In this document: one piece after another, positions 22,529 to 33,965 of the stretch
Layout: every line of letters starts with the position of its first letter
Numbering within the stretch: the stretch's first letter is position 1
From: Rhynchopus euleeides
Taxonomy: Eukaryota; Euglenozoa; Diplonemea; Diplonemida; Diplonemidae
Length of the DNA: 64,000 bases
Reading direction: 5' to 3'
Assembly: GCA_963210315.1 (NCBI GenBank)
Contig: OY723305.1
Location: forward strand, 558,001-622,000
Program-made: the position numbers and the translations under genes
Notes under the pieces: model-generated
What the model was told of the DNA's origin: nothing
Databases searched by the model: none
What the model saw: the letters and a program-made list of their open reading frames with translations, nothing else

Positions 22529-22618
22529 TACGCTGCCAACAGTTTTCTTTGCTGGAAAGGTCACAAAGAAGTCAGGTGCGGGGGGGGGGGGGGGGGGGGG
22601 GGGACAGACAGACTGCAA

Positions 22619-25261
22619 TCAAAAATAGTCATCTACATGAGGCACGCAAGCGTCACACGCCTTGAACCACTTTACCAAACAGTCGCCGAATGGAAATTCC
22701 GGCACGCATGCTTGTACAGACTCCCACAGGCCTTGCGCCTTCTGCCACTCGCCTGCAATGACAGCGCTGGCCCACCTGTTCCACGCGCCGTTAAGCTGAA
22801 GCGATTCCTGCATCTCGGCCAGCTGATACATCCACTCCTCATTGGAAGACTCATGATGCTTCGTGATGACGTACGCCATCTCCGGGCCGTCGCTGTATTT
22901 CCTGAGGCACATCGCACCAACCGCCCACATCTCAAACTGCGGAATCGCCTGACACCTCATGGACTCACTCACGACATGCGGCAACCCAGCCTTCTTGCTA
23001 TACCTCTCGAGAGCGGCAGCCCAGGCCACGACTGGCCCCAGGAAGCAGTACCGCTTCATACGCACACACCCCAAGGTGCCTGCCCTGACGTGCCCGCTTG
23101 CTGCCGAAGAGGACATCGCCACGCCAAGCTTCTCCGCTGCCTGGCGTATCATAACCAGGGCAAGGCACCCCGCAGCAGCGTGGTCCCCCAGGCGCTTGAC
23201 TGTGTTGTAGGTCGCGGAGAACCTGTCGCCCAGAAACCCCTCGCTGGTTCCATTTGTCTTGTCGAACACATGCAGCATCGCATTCGTGACGCACTGGTGG
23301 GTCTGGAGGGATACCCGCTCCTGCTTCAGCAGCTGCAGGAACCCGACAATGTTGGCCAGCACCAACGTAATGCGCCGCGACACCAGCGATGTCCCGATGA
23401 GCTTCCAAGCCGAATTCGTCGAAAGTTTCGTCAGCGTCGAGCTATCCTCCGCAGCAACGTTGCCACTCTCCGTAGATTCGGGATTGCTACTGGAACTCTC
23501 GCTGGCGATGTCTTCGTTGAGACGCTCCTCAATGAGCGTCTGCGGGAGGTAGGTGCGGTACTCCACCAGGTGGTCCATGATGACGGTGAGCGACGCGATG
23601 ATGGCGGATGGCTTCTCGATCCTCCTGATGTAGTCCACATCCTCCAGACGCATGTCCGCGATGCACGCGGCACACCTCCGCGCCACAGCCGTCTCGGAGT
23701 ACAGCCGCTCCATCTCCACCCTGTTGCGGTACAGCTTCACTGCGACAGGCAGGGCGGCCTGCAACATGAACCCACCCACAGCACACGCCACGGCAATCAC
23801 CACCGTGAGATCTGTGCTTGAGTCGTCAACCGGGCAGTGGATGTTCCCTACACCCAGGTTTGTTGTGCCATCCGGGCATGCGGTGCACCCGACAGCCCCT
23901 TCGGCGCTGAAGAACCGCTGCGGGCACGGCGTGCAGTTCCAAGCCCCGGCATGGGCTGAGGCTGTGCCTGCGGGACACACGGTGCACGCCTTGTGACCCT
24001 CCCTCCTCAGCACCGCAGACTGCCCTGGGGGGCAGGGGTGACACGCAACGTCATACCTCGGCACGGTTGGGTCAGCATGCGCTGTGAAGAACGAACCGTT
24101 TCCACAGAGCTCCCCGGGCAGCACCAGCCTGCTTTCGAGAGCGACCGGCCCGTCGACGACAAACCCGAAGTAGCGAATCTCCTGCGGGGTGAGGCACCGC
24201 CCCGGGTTGGACACCACCCCACCCGAGATGAGGGGGTGGCAGACCGGGTCGAACGCACCGGATGCCATTGCCTTTACCACGTCCCGCACCTGGTCGGAGG
24301 CCTCTCCCGGGACGTGCACCGATGCCTCGTGGAGGGTGGGGCCCCCCTCGACGAATCCGTACCAAGGGGGGGACCGGTCTGTCGAGGGGTGGCGGAGCGA
24401 CCCGTTGTAAGCCAGCATCAGCACGCGGGAGAAGAGCTGAGAGTAGTCGAGGCTTTGGGAGATGAGGATGGAGTCGCCCACGATGGTGCGCATGTCGCCG
24501 TACACCCCGATGGACATCACCCCCGCGCCCTTCGCGTAGAAGTCGATGTTGAGGTTGTTGGAGGTGTGGACGAGCACGTCGCACCCGAGGGTGACCAGAC
24601 GCATCCCAGCCTCCAGCTCCAAGTCTACATCGTCGAAGGTGTAAACCCAGATGATGAACACTTCAACCCGGTGTTCGACATGCGTTGCGTTCACAACCCC
24701 GCCAGCCCCGCGTTGGGCCCCGATGTACAACAGGCTGATGCCGAGATTCACACCTCCTATAGGGTAGGCTGCGATGACACCGAGGCGTTTTGTGCGGGAG
24801 TGGGAACCTGCGAGGATGCCAGCCGCATAGACCGACTGCTCCACTCTCACACTTCCGGAGAAGAAATTCGGACGCCCCGTGTCCTGACCTGGGAGGTGGG
24901 CGAAGTCTGTCCCAGGGTGCCTCCCTGCGGCGTCGAATATGATCCCTTGGAAGGAGAATGACGTCGCGATGATCAGGTTCACCCCGCTGCGTGCCAGCTC
25001 GTCGATCTTTGCGGCGGAGACGTCGGGCCCGACCCCTTCGTAAAACCTGTCATCCAGGGTGTCGCCATCTGTTAGGAGGGGCACCACCATCTGGTGTGCC
25101 TTGATGCGGCCCTTGTTCAGCATGTGGTTCCACGCCATGTCGGAGATGTTCTGCGCAAACAAGTAGGCCACCCGGAAGGTGCGCCCCTCTGTGCAGCCGC
25201 ACTGCAGCAGCAGGAGGAGCAGGGTCGCATAGGCAGCTGCAGGATAGGGGGTGTCGCGCAT
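22619..25261 (-). CDS. BMP/PnrA-type receptor with GCC2/GCC3 Cys-rich region and cyclase-like tail
   Basis: 880 aa. Signal peptide (YATLLLLLLQCGCTEG), then a periplasmic-binding fold of the BMP/PnrA (Med) lipoprotein family (FRVAYLFAQNISDMAWNHML near residue 28, PIGGVNLGISLLYIGAQRG, TLGCDVLVHTSNN). In bacteria this family binds purine nucleosides, so a nucleoside-like ligand is possible here but is inference. A Cys-rich region follows (CHPCPPGQSAVL, CTVCPAGTASAHAG, CTACPDGTTNLGVG) like GCC2/GCC3 modules, then one TM segment (VIAVACAVGGFML), the linker LVEYRTYLPQTLI and a class III cyclase fold. The metal Asp position reads VLANIVGF and the second is FLGDRF. The Asn/Arg motif is absent, so it is probably not an active cyclase. 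The tail has NEEWMYQLAEMQE, shared with the whole family. Confidence 0.85.
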   Translation of the reverse strand: MRDTPYPAAAYATLLLLLLQCGCTEGRTFRVAYLFAQNISDMAWNHMLNKGRIKAHQMVVPLLTDGDTLDDRFYEGVGPDVSAAKIDELARSGVNLIIATSFSFQGIIFDAAGRHPGTDFAHLPGQDTGRPNFFSGSVRVEQSVYAAGILAGSHSRTKRLGVIAAYPIGGVNLGISLLYIGAQRGAGGVVNATHVEHRVEVFIIWVYTFDDVDLELEAGMRLVTLGCDVLVHTSNNLNIDFYAKGAGVMSIGVYGDMRTIVGDSILISQSLDYSQLFSRVLMLAYNGSLRHPSTDRSPPWYGFVEGGPTLHEASVHVPGEASDQVRDVVKAMASGAFDPVCHPLISGGVVSNPGRCLTPQEIRYFGFVVDGPVALESRLVLPGELCGNGSFFTAHADPTVPRYDVACHPCPPGQSAVLRREGHKACTVCPAGTASAHAGAWNCTPCPQRFFSAEGAVGCTACPDGTTNLGVGNIHCPVDDSSTDLTVVIAVACAVGGFMLQAALPVAVKLYRNRVEMERLYSETAVARRCAACIADMRLEDVDYIRRIEKPSAIIASLTVIMDHLVEYRTYLPQTLIEERLNEDIASESSSSNPESTESGNVAAEDSSTLTKLSTNSAWKLIGTSLVSRRITLVLANIVGFLQLLKQERVSLQTHQCVTNAMLHVFDKTNGTSEGFLGDRFSATYNTVKRLGDHAAAGCLALVMIRQAAEKLGVAMSSSAASGHVRAGTLGCVRMKRYCFLGPVVAWAAALERYSKKAGLPHVVSESMRCQAIPQFEMWAVGAMCLRKYSDGPEMAYVITKHHESSNEEWMYQLAEMQESLQLNGAWNRWASAVIAGEWQKAQGLWESVQACVPEFPFGDCLVKWFKACDACVPHVDDYF

Positions 25262-26009
25262 TGTGCACAGGCTGCACGGTTGGGTGTGGCCATGCCTGAG
25301 GTGGTGGTGGTGGTGGTGGCAGTGGCGGTGGGGTGCCTTCCAGTGGTGATATCAAAGCGATAAGCAACAGGGGCTGTCGGGGCACTAATTGGCTGCTGAC
25401 TGTCTTCGTTGTGGGGATCAGAGGTTGGTAGACTTCCCGGGGTGGTCGACAGTGCATTTTTGATGCATTTTCTGTTGAATTAGGTGAAAACTGACGAAGA
25501 TCGACGAAGGTTAACGACCAGCGAAGACCACCAGAGTGATTTGTGTGGAATGGGTCCCTGTCACGAGGTACGGAGCCCTCGCTCAGCGTCGTGCATGGAC
25601 ATGCATTTCCACTGCTGCTGCTCAAACAATCTCCCCGTCAGCGGGAAGCTCTGTGCGAGGCGGCCAGAATCCAGAATGCGTTTGTGTAACGAGTGGCAGG
25701 TGTCACCAGGTGCACTTGAGAGTATGCAAACAACAGGTAGCACCCCGAAGCCCGAGGGTGGACCTGTCTTTGCAGACCGGGAAGTCCATACCCACTCCGG
25801 AGGTAAAGCCACTTGAGCCTGATGAAGGGTGGGGTTACTGTATAGAGCACGTTTGGAGGCTTGCTGTGGTGAGTGACTTTCTGCTCACATGAGTGTGCGG
25901 AATTCAGAGGATTGAAAGGCCACACAACGCAACGTGATTGCCACAGAACGGGCAACAAAAGACTTGCTTGGAAAAGCAGTGCCAGAAACTGTGAACAGGC
26001 AAACCGGCA
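25262..26009. other. Intergenic spacer, no supported gene
   Basis: 5' region of the BMP receptor and 3' flank of the split cyclase-like gene. A short (GGT)n-like stretch lies near 25300-25325. The last ~60 bp before 26010 match the 3' flanks of the tandem paralogues (GCAAACCGGCATCACACCAC). Confidence 0.5.
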
Positions 26010-29000
26010 TCACACCACGATACGCAGGACATCGCGTGACCCGACCGACCGCAGGGAAGTCGCCAATGCATCGTGCTTGTCACCCGACAGCTCGAGCACA
26101 TCCTCCATGGATGCACCCTGCAGGTAGGCAGATACCGCACTGTTGTAGGCGTACCACGCAGTAGAGCGGTACTCCAGCTCGTACATCCACTCGCCAGGCG
26201 ATGGGGGTCTGTCGCTGCTGTTGTCGCTGGGGAGCACCTCATACAAGCTGTATGCCTCGTCTGTTACCTCCGTTGGCAGGCCTGTGCCCTTGCTCACAGG
26301 CAAGGGAAAGCCGACACGCAAGGGGACGAGGCGCATCTCGTGTGTGCACTCTGAATCCTGTTGGCAGGTCTTGTTGCAGACGAGTGGCAGGCCCACAATC
26401 GCACCCGCACGCTCCATGATGTGTGCATGTGCAGGCAGCGTGCCGACCACAGAGAAGCGCCGCATGTCTGCACACCCGATGTCACCGCAGCACGCCTTGC
26501 CTGTCACTGCCGCTGCCGTGGCACGCACAGCCACAGACCCGAAGAGTGCTTCCTTCGCAGCGTACAGTGCTGCGCTAGCGTGCATCGCACATCTGCGCGA
26601 TGTGTTGAAGGAGCAACATATGCGGTCACCCACGAACAGGTCGACGATGCCGGCACGCTGCTCCACACACTGCAGCGTAGTCGCAAGGGTGTCAGCGAAG
26701 GCCTGCTCGAAGGCTTGCAGGCTGTCCTGCAGCAGCGCACCCGACCCAGACATGTTGACGAACAGAAGTGTAGCAGGCTTCATTGCCAATGCCTGAGGGC
26801 TCCTCACAGATTCTCCGACCGAGCTGTTGCTGTTGCTGTTGATCTCGCTGATGAATGACACCTCCTGCACGTCGTCATCCCCAGGCAGGGCCCCTTTTAG
26901 GCTGGCATGTTCGTCCTCCCACTGCGCACACGGCAGGCACGACTTCGGGAGGTAGGGACGGTACGCACGCAGGTTCTGCTCGAGCCGCAGCAGGGCAGCA
27001 CGCATGGCGTCAGGCAGCACGGTTCCGTCGTCCCCGAGGATGCGCGACACGGCGTCCACGTCGTACGCTGCCAGCAATGACGCAATCGTCTCCACCGTGG
27101 CAATGGTGCTCTGCATCGCCGCCTGCTCCTTCAGCACCTGCTGTGCAAACCCCCTCGTCGTGATGTAGTCGACGAGAAACACACCAATTGCAAGACCTTG
27201 GAAGGCCCCAACAGTCGACAAAGGGCTTTTGCAAGGAGGCATGTCACAGCCTAAGACCAATTGAGTGTATGTGTCCAGGCGAACCTCATAACTGTCTGTC
27301 AGAGGGACGTCGTACAGACCGAAGCGTGTCATGCGTTCCACCAGGTTGAGCAGCAGCCACATCACAACGAAGCACACCACAGTGGTCGCAATGCGGTGGT
27401 CGAGGCGAAGCACGAGGATGAGATGGATCACGATGACAAACGCTGGCCACGCCACCTGCAGCTCTGTCTGGTAGAAGTAGAGGTCGGCTATAGAAATGGC
27501 GGCACACATCACAACGATGTAGAATACCGTATACGTAAATATTATGGAACGTAAATATGGGTTCGTTCATAAACACCCCCCCCCAGATTGGGCCTTTTAG
27601 CCATTTTTGGGCGAAAATTGGGGAAAATCGCATTCACCACCCTCGCAACCACCCTCGAGGTGGGAAAACAGGTTCGGGGGCACTTGGGAGGTCTTTTTCC
27701 GGCCATTTTTGTGCAAAAGACCCATAATCATGAGGGGAATGTATCATTTTTCCACGCTCCATTAGGCCGTCTCTGCGACTCTCCTGCCTTCTGGTATTTA
27801 CCCGGACCAGAGCACATGTCATCCACGAGGGAACCAGGGACTCCTTTGATAGGGGCTTCGTTCGTTGCGCCTCCATTGACGTCGATACAGTTGCCAGAGT
27901 TGCGCCAGAGTGTCAGACCCCTAACAAAAGTCAGAATGAACCATCAGAGTGGAGCAAATCCTGCAGTTCCTCCCCGACGTGTGGTGGTCCTACTGGCTGC
28001 GGCAGATGTTTTCACTCCGTCTGGGGGCTGCCCTCCCGAGTGCAGTAGCCACCAGTCGGATGGCCTTGTGTGACACATGTAATTGGTCGTCGAGCTGTGC
28101 AGATGATACCCGTCTTTCACCACACTCGTCCGCCACCGTCTGGTTATACCAGACAGTGTCCTTCCAAAGCTGCAATGAGCCCAGGTAGATGCCTGATTTG
28201 CGGGACCCTCATTTGTGCATCCGAATCAGCACACCGTCGAACACTGGTTCGTATCGATGTTGTCCTCTGTGAATCGTAGTGGGTCGACCGCCGGGGCTCA
28301 CCCTTGCCTCGAGAACACCCTGTACCTACGGGCATGTTACACTCTTCTGACTATCCGTCATCCCGGAACCCGTGGACGATGTGGCGTTTGCTCTCCAGGT
28401 TGAAGTCCTGTCATCTGCTGAATGATGCTCGGTGCCAGCATACCGAGACACTGACTACGACCACTCCGCGAGCAAGCTGATCCCTCATCTGTTTCGTCGA
28501 ACGAAGACTTACGCCGATTTCGGCAGCTCTTTTGTGATCCGGTACCAGGCTCGCGAGAAGGTATTTTTCCCCATTTCTCGTGCCAATGAGAGAGCAAAAT
28601 GGACTCCTGGGTCCCCCGTGGCCCACCCGGACCCCCCGAAGTGCAGGTGGGGGGCAGACGAGGGTGGTGAATGCGAGTATTCCCAATTTTTGGCCAAAAA
28701 TGGCTAAAAGGCCCAATCTGGGGGGGGGGTGTTTATGAACGAAGCCATATTATGGAACGGGCCCATTTTTGCCCGGTCCGTTCCATAATATTTACGTTCC
28801 AAAATATTTACAGGGCCAGTTGGGGACTCGGTGGTGAGGATGGCTTGCCTCAGGAATCGCGCGAAAAGTGCACGAGTAGGTCCCGTCAGGGACTCTGTAT
28901 GCCGTCCGATCACCTGGTCCAAGTCCCCGAGTCGCAGAAAGCCCTGTAAATATTATGGAACGAAAAAAATCTGGAACGCCAACCCACCAGCGTTCCAAAA

Positions 29001-29281
29001 TATTTACGTTCCATAATATTTACGTTCCAAAATATTTACGTATACGGTATCATGAATCTCTGCGTGAAGCGCCTCTTGCATAATCCCCACACCCAGATTG
29101 CCCAGCCCATGACCGCGAGGAGGGACGCAGCACAGACGCCCAAGTGAAGGCCCGGTGCTATCGCAATTAACAGACAGCTGCAGAGCCCCGGAATGGTTGT
29201 CAACAGGACCGTCTTGCGGCACTGCATCTCGAAGGCATCGGTAGCACCGTCACGGCTGATGACACTCTGCCACCACCCCAT
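26010..29281 (-). pseudogene. Six-TM cyclase-like gene D, split by a 1.52-kb element
   Basis: The N-terminal piece is 29049-29281 (MGWWQSVISRDGATDAFEM through CKRRFTQRFMI). The C-terminal piece is 26010-27526 (from VVMCAAISIADLYFYQ to GSRDVLRIVV). Three intact paralogues show uninterrupted sequence at the same point, and removing 27527-29047 plus one TA gives exactly the paralogue sequence and frame. Residual features are intact: TM helices, C-PPC loop, YRPYLPKSCLPC, cyclase fold with LFVNMSGSG in place of FTDI, FVGDRICCSFN, EWMYELEYRS. No GT-AG sites lie at the boundaries. I call it a disrupted gene. It could still be expressed if the element is removed from RNA or DNA by an unusual route. 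Confidence 0.75.
27527..29047. mobile_element. 1.52-kb TIR element with TA target duplication, inside gene D
   Basis: Starts CCGTATACGTAAATATTATG and ends with the complementary TTTACGTATACGG. TA stands directly outside both ends (27525-27526, 29048-29049) and only one TA is present in the three intact paralogues. Both arms repeat a CGTAAATATT(A/T)TGGAACG motif. A further inner inverted pair (27560-27645 and 28665-28745) shares CCCAGATTGGGCCTTTTAGC. The 27650-28660 core has no recognisable transposase. Confidence 0.88.
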
Positions 29282-30593
29282 CGTTGTGTGCCAACAGCGA
29301 ACAACCCGTGGGGCTGACCAACGCCTGCAATCATGGGGTCGAGTGGTGCAATATTGACACATATAGACACACCGACACGACAAGGCAACCCCCCTCCCTC
29401 ACCCCCACGGGTTAGCAAGCCACCGCCATCAGGGCTGCACCTCCGGCTGTGCTGTGCCCCCCGGGTTCCATTCTGTGACGTGAGCTGCGGATTCTAACCT
29501 TGACCCTTGAACCTTGACCCCATTTCTCGGCAAATGACGGTGATGAACTGGCGGTGGGCCTGCGCACCTTTTGCACGACTCCCTCCGTCACAGGCAATCT
29601 GTATGATACGTCGTCAGCTGACTGAGGTGTGAATCGTGCGCTTGGGGGTTTCCCTGAAGGGGGGTGAGGGACTGCACCTCTGCTGCTCCCCTGAAGCAGT
29701 CTGTAGTCACAATCCAGGCGGGCACGACAGGAAAGTTTGCAGTGCTACTTTTATAGGAGAACTGATTCCCTCCAGACTGCCGCGAGAATCTGATGGAGCG
29801 GGCTGGGCCCAACTGCCGTCCCTATCGCGCCAATCCATCCTTCACTGCTGCTCGTTGGCATGGGTCCCACCCCGACTTTCCACCAAAAACGTGCCCCCTT
29901 TCCTCAGGCAGGGAATGCGGAAGGCGAACAACACTGCCATACAAGCGAGGGTCAGTACACTCTGAGCCCTTCTCCGAGAGATGGCTGGGACGCCCCAATC
30001 GTCCCCGTGTTCGGGCCGTGACGCACCGGGACAGGGGCTGCGTCGCCGCGGCGCGTCTTTCGTCCCTGGCAGGCGTCTGGGGGAGGGCGGGGGCGGCAGC
30101 AGTGGTTCGCTTTGTGGTAGCAAAGTAGGGTGATGTGAAGGGGTTCATGGGGGAGGGTGGGTGCGCAGGGCTGGCGTGCAGTCATCGGGAGACAGAGAGA
30201 GAGGGGGGGGCATGGACAGGCGAATAACGCGTGGCAACCTCCGAAGTCAGAAAATCAAGCGTGCCACCTGATATCTGAGCCCCCATGGCTTTATCACTCC
30301 AGTCGCAAGTCCGGCTGGGCATGCGCCGCCCGTGGACGGCAGACGTCCCAGCGGACGAACGCGTCACAGGGTTCACAACCCAAGCTGGGTGTCGAAAAAC
30401 GCCTCTCTGCAAGAAAGGGAGCACCGGATCTAGGCATGGGGAAGGAGCACATATGTTGCGTGCAGACACACAACGAGAAGCTGGAGGCAGGGCTGTCATG
30501 GCGATGCAATGCTGTCACTGATGTGGACAGTACGCAACAGAATACTCGCTTGGAAAAGCAGTGCAACAGAAACTGTGAACAGGCAAACCGGCA
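29282..30593. other. Intergenic between gene D and gene E, no supported gene
   Basis: 5' flank of D (with TCCGTCACAGGCA, also found upstream of the adenylate cyclase at about 21197) and 3' flank of E. 30440-30593 resembles the other paralogue 3' flanks (GAACAGGCAAACCGGCATC). ORFs present show no domains. Confidence 0.5.
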
Positions 30594-32345
30594 TCACACC
30601 ACGATACGCAGGACGTCGCGTGACCCGACCGACCGCAGGGAAGTCGCCAATGCATCGTGCTTGTCACCCGGCAGCTCGAGCACATCCTCCATGAATGCAC
30701 CCTGCAGGTAGGCAGACACCGCACTGTTGTAGGCGTACCACGCAGTCGAGCGGTACTCCAGCTCGTACATCCACTCGCCAGGCGATGGGGGTCTGTCGCT
30801 GCTGTTGTCGCTGAGGAGCACCTCATACAAGGTGTGTGCCTCGTCTGCTACCTCCGTTGGCAGGTCTGTGCCCTTGCTCACAGGCAAGGGAAAGCCGACA
30901 CGCAAGGGGACGAGGCGCATCTCGTGTGTGCACTCTGAATCCTGTTGGCAGGCCTTGTTGCAGACGAGTGGCAGGCCCACAATCGCACCCGCACGCTCCA
31001 TGATGTGTGCATGTGCAGGCAGCGTGCCGACCACAGAGAAGCGCCGCATGTCTGCACACCCGATGTCACCGCAGCACGCCTTGCCTGTCACTGCCGCTGC
31101 CGTGGCACGCACAGCCACAGTCCCGAAGAGTGCTTGCTTCACAGCGTACAGTGCTGCGCTAGCGTGCATCGCACATCTGCGCGACGTGTTGAAGGAGCAA
31201 CATATGCGGTCACCCACGAACAGGTCGACGATGCCGGCACGCTGCTCCACACACTGCAGCGTAGTCGCAAGGGTGTCAGCGAAGGCCTGCTCGAAGGCTT
31301 GCAGGCTGTCCTGCAGCAGCGCACCCGACCCAGACATGTTGACAAATAGAAGCGTCGCACGCTTCATTGCCAATGCCTGAGGGCTCCTCACAGGTTCTCC
31401 GACCGAGCTGTTGCTGTTGCTGTTGATCTCGCTGATGAATGACACCTCCTGCACGTCGTCATCCCCAGGCAGGGCCCCTTTTAGGCTGGCATGTTCGTCC
31501 TCCCACTGCGCACACGGCAGGCACGACTTCGGGAGGTAGGGACGGTACGCACGCAGGTTCTGCTCGAGCCGCAGCAGGGCAGCACACATGGCGTCAGGCA
31601 GCACAGTTCCGTCGTCCCCGAGGATGCGCGACACGGCGTCCACGTCGTACGCTGCCAGCAGTGACGCAATCGTCTCCACCGTGGCAATGGTGCTCTGCAT
31701 CGCCGCCTGCTCCTTCAGCACCTGCTGTGCAAACCCTCTTGTCGTGATGTAGTCGATGAGGAACACGGCAAGCCCGACACTTTGGTAGGCTCCGGCAGTC
31801 TGCAAAGAGCTTTTGCAAGGAGGGGTGGCACAGCTGAAGACCATTTGAATGTATGATTCCAGGCGAATCTCATAACTGTCTGTCAGAGGGACGTCGTACA
31901 GACCGAAGCGTGTCATGCGTTCCACCAGGTTGAGCAGCAGCCACATCACAACGAAGCACACCACAGTGGTCGCAACGCGGTGGTCTAGGCGAAGCACGAG
32001 GATGAGATCGATCACGACGACAAAGCCCGGCCACGCCACCTGCAGGTTTGTCTGGTAGAAGTAGAGGTCAGCCATGGTAATGGCGGCACACATCACAACG
32101 ATGTAGAATATCATGAATCTCTGCGTGAAGCGCCTCTTGCATAATCCCCACACCCAGGTTGCCCAGCCCATGGCCGCTAGGAGGACCCCAGCACAGATGC
32201 CCAAGTGGATTCTCTCTGCTATCGCAACGAACAGACAACTGGAGATCCCCGGAATGAGTGCTGCAAACAGGATCGTCTTGCGGCACCGCATCTCGAAGGC
32301 ATCGGCAGCACCGTCACGGCTGATGACATTCTGCCACCACCCCAT
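30594..32345 (-). CDS. Six-TM cyclase-like protein E
   Basis: 583 aa from MGWWQNVISRDG. About six TM helices (residues ~25-230) include CKRRFTQRFMIFYIVVMCAA and a short loop with CATPPCKSS. The conserved helix DVDAVSRILGDDGTVLPDAM and YRPYLPKSCLPC lead into a class III cyclase fold. FTDI is replaced by FVNMSG, GD is kept (FVGDRICC), and the Asn/Arg motif reads PAHAHIMERAG, so I predict no cyclase activity. The tail is EWMYELEYRSTAWYAYNSAV then GSRDVLRIVV. It is over 90% identical by eye to D, F and G, and the similarity continues into 5' and 3' flanks, so it arose by recent tandem duplication. Confidence 0.85.
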   Translation of the reverse strand: MGWWQNVISRDGAADAFEMRCRKTILFAALIPGISSCLFVAIAERIHLGICAGVLLAAMGWATWVWGLCKRRFTQRFMIFYIVVMCAAITMADLYFYQTNLQVAWPGFVVVIDLILVLRLDHRVATTVVCFVVMWLLLNLVERMTRFGLYDVPLTDSYEIRLESYIQMVFSCATPPCKSSLQTAGAYQSVGLAVFLIDYITTRGFAQQVLKEQAAMQSTIATVETIASLLAAYDVDAVSRILGDDGTVLPDAMCAALLRLEQNLRAYRPYLPKSCLPCAQWEDEHASLKGALPGDDDVQEVSFISEINSNSNSSVGEPVRSPQALAMKRATLLFVNMSGSGALLQDSLQAFEQAFADTLATTLQCVEQRAGIVDLFVGDRICCSFNTSRRCAMHASAALYAVKQALFGTVAVRATAAAVTGKACCGDIGCADMRRFSVVGTLPAHAHIMERAGAIVGLPLVCNKACQQDSECTHEMRLVPLRVGFPLPVSKGTDLPTEVADEAHTLYEVLLSDNSSDRPPSPGEWMYELEYRSTAWYAYNSAVSAYLQGAFMEDVLELPGDKHDALATSLRSVGSRDVLRIVV

Positions 32346-33262
32346 AGTTGTGTGCCAACAGCGAGCACCCCCTGGTGGAGCCAAACTACGCCTGCACTGG
32401 GTGGGGTGGGTGAGAGACACACCGGCACGACAAGGCAACCACCCCCCCCCCCCCTACCCAACGGGCCACATGCACGTGGGTCGATCTTCCCATGCACACT
32501 GCCCGCCCTCCGCTCAGGCTGACCTCCACCCTCCTGCGAAAGTCGCCACCCCGGAATGCTACGGACTCCCTTCTGCGGCAAGACATGAGGGAGACAGTGC
32601 CGCCAACGCCTGCTACAGGCGAGGGCGGCAGGGAGCAGGGTGTGCGTGGTGGGGGGCGGGGGTGGACCTCGTCACAGCCCTGGCTCTGATCGCCAGAGCA
32701 CTCTCTGCCTGGCCTCTCGGCTCTGGATGCCCGATGGCATCCCCTCCCATCGCTTGCTGTGTGTGCAGCAGTGTACAGCAGCTTCCTCAACGCGATGCGC
32801 CGACGAGTTGGCCACGCCCCCCTCCATAACTCCCGTGTCGTGAGGACCGTCTCGACCGACCCCCCCCCCCCCCAGGCACACCTGTCACCCAAACCCGACC
32901 TATCACCCTCGTTATCGCCGCTTCTGGCAAGGCGATCATGTGTCCGTAGTGGGGTTTTTCCAATGAAAAATAGCCCGGCCAGGTCTGTCGGATCACTGCC
33001 TAGGTGAGTGGGTCATAGCCGAGGTGAAGAACCGGGTCCTATCCTAGGTCAAGCCCTCTGCCCTGGTGTTCTCAGTGGGTGACTCTGTGACCAGGGTTCG
33101 AACCGCTCCAGGTCTCAGATCAGCTGTGATGCTTCAGGGGATGAAGCGCCTTCCAGCAGTTCCTCGTCCTTGTTTGTCTCACCGAGGTCTTGGTCGTGTG
33201 AACCAGGTAGAACTGTAATCACCCAGTTCCTGACCCCGGTTTTGACCCAGGTCACTACCACC

Positions 33263-33390
33263 TAAGAGCCCCCCAGGCGCCGGAGGCCACGGAGTGAACA
33301 TATGTTCTCAGGCTGACATATCGTCCATGACATGTCAAGCACCTGACCAAATGCGGTGGGTCGTTGGGTCGATAGTTCGGATAGCCCTGC
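33263..33390 (+). repeat. Degenerate hairpin unit plus dispersed repeat (partner of 6378-6500)
   Basis: Starts with a decayed form of the 60-bp unit (AGAGCCCCCCAGGCGCCGGA, GGCCACGG), then GAACATATGTTCTCAG and the complement of the 6378-6500 text (CGGTGGGTCGTTGGGTCGAT). Confidence 0.7.
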
Positions 33391-33695
33391 TCTGGGCCCC
33401 AGTGGGGCCGATCAGAAATATTCTGGTAGGGCAGGCTGGTCAGGCCTGCCTACCAAGGTTTGGGACTGAAATTACATAGGTACTAAGGTAGGGCAGCTGC
33501 CCAACCTGCCTGACCGGCACGAGATCACTGATCCCTTCATAGAGTGTGAAGGAATACGGGCGACAACGGGCGATAGAGTCAACCGTTCGCGAGAATAGGG
33601 CGATAGGGAAGCCGCCCGCATGTCGGCCTGGGGGGCCGTGTGTTCCCACACACCTGTGACCCAAAACTGACCGAAAACTCACCCAAAAAATGCAA

Positions 33696-33965
33696 ATCGT
33701 ACTCCTTTCGCGATGTGCAAGAAGGGGATCACCTTATCTAGGCATGTGGAAGGAGCACGTATGTTGCGTGCAGACACACAACGGGCGAAGACGACAAGAT
33801 AAGAGAAACACCCTGCCAGCAACTGCAAAAAAAGCAGATACAGGCTACTTTCCGTTGAGCGCACACTCCAGTGTCCAAGGCGGTGGAAGCCCTGTGAACT
33901 GGCACGAAGGTGTGATCCACAGACAACTTCAGTCGTTTCCATCGCGTCTCCTCGCTCGTAACGTG
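33696..33965 (+). repeat. Dispersed 3'-flank repeat, copy 1
   Basis: Shares ATCGTACTCCTTTCG, CCAGCAACTG, GTTGAGCGCACACT, GCCCTGTGAA and CTTCAGTCG with 50240-50455. Its right part (from GTGTGATCCACA to CTCCTCGCTCG) matches 36300-36357. Two copies lie just 3' of cyclase-like genes F and G. Confidence 0.75.

Larger units (their letters stand above)
21034..22618. other. 5' region of the adenylate cyclase and spacer, no supported gene
   Basis: 21034-21118 still encodes the family N-terminus in a shifted frame (MGWW, WWQNVISRDGAADDFEM). It is followed by the shared 5' element and its flanking direct repeats. 21383-22430 shows only ORFs without recognisable domains. 22442-22528 is a small TIR element. 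22580-22602 is a pure G-run directly downstream of the BMP receptor stop codon. Confidence 0.55.

Noticed and set aside
22064-22618. 184-aa minus-strand ORF upstream of the spacer
   Set aside because: Begins in a poly-G/C run and crosses the 87-bp TIR element; no recognisable protein.
22508-24961. Large plus-strand ORFs (437 and 322 aa)
   Set aside because: Antisense shadows of the BMP receptor with no domains.
27527-29047. Ordinary spliceosomal intron in gene D
   Set aside because: Boundaries lack GT/AG in any register that restores the frame, and the donor rule seen in all other introns (GTATG) is not met.
33085-33115. tRNA-like GGTTCGAACC
   Set aside because: No acceptor stem, D-arm or anticodon arm can be formed around it.
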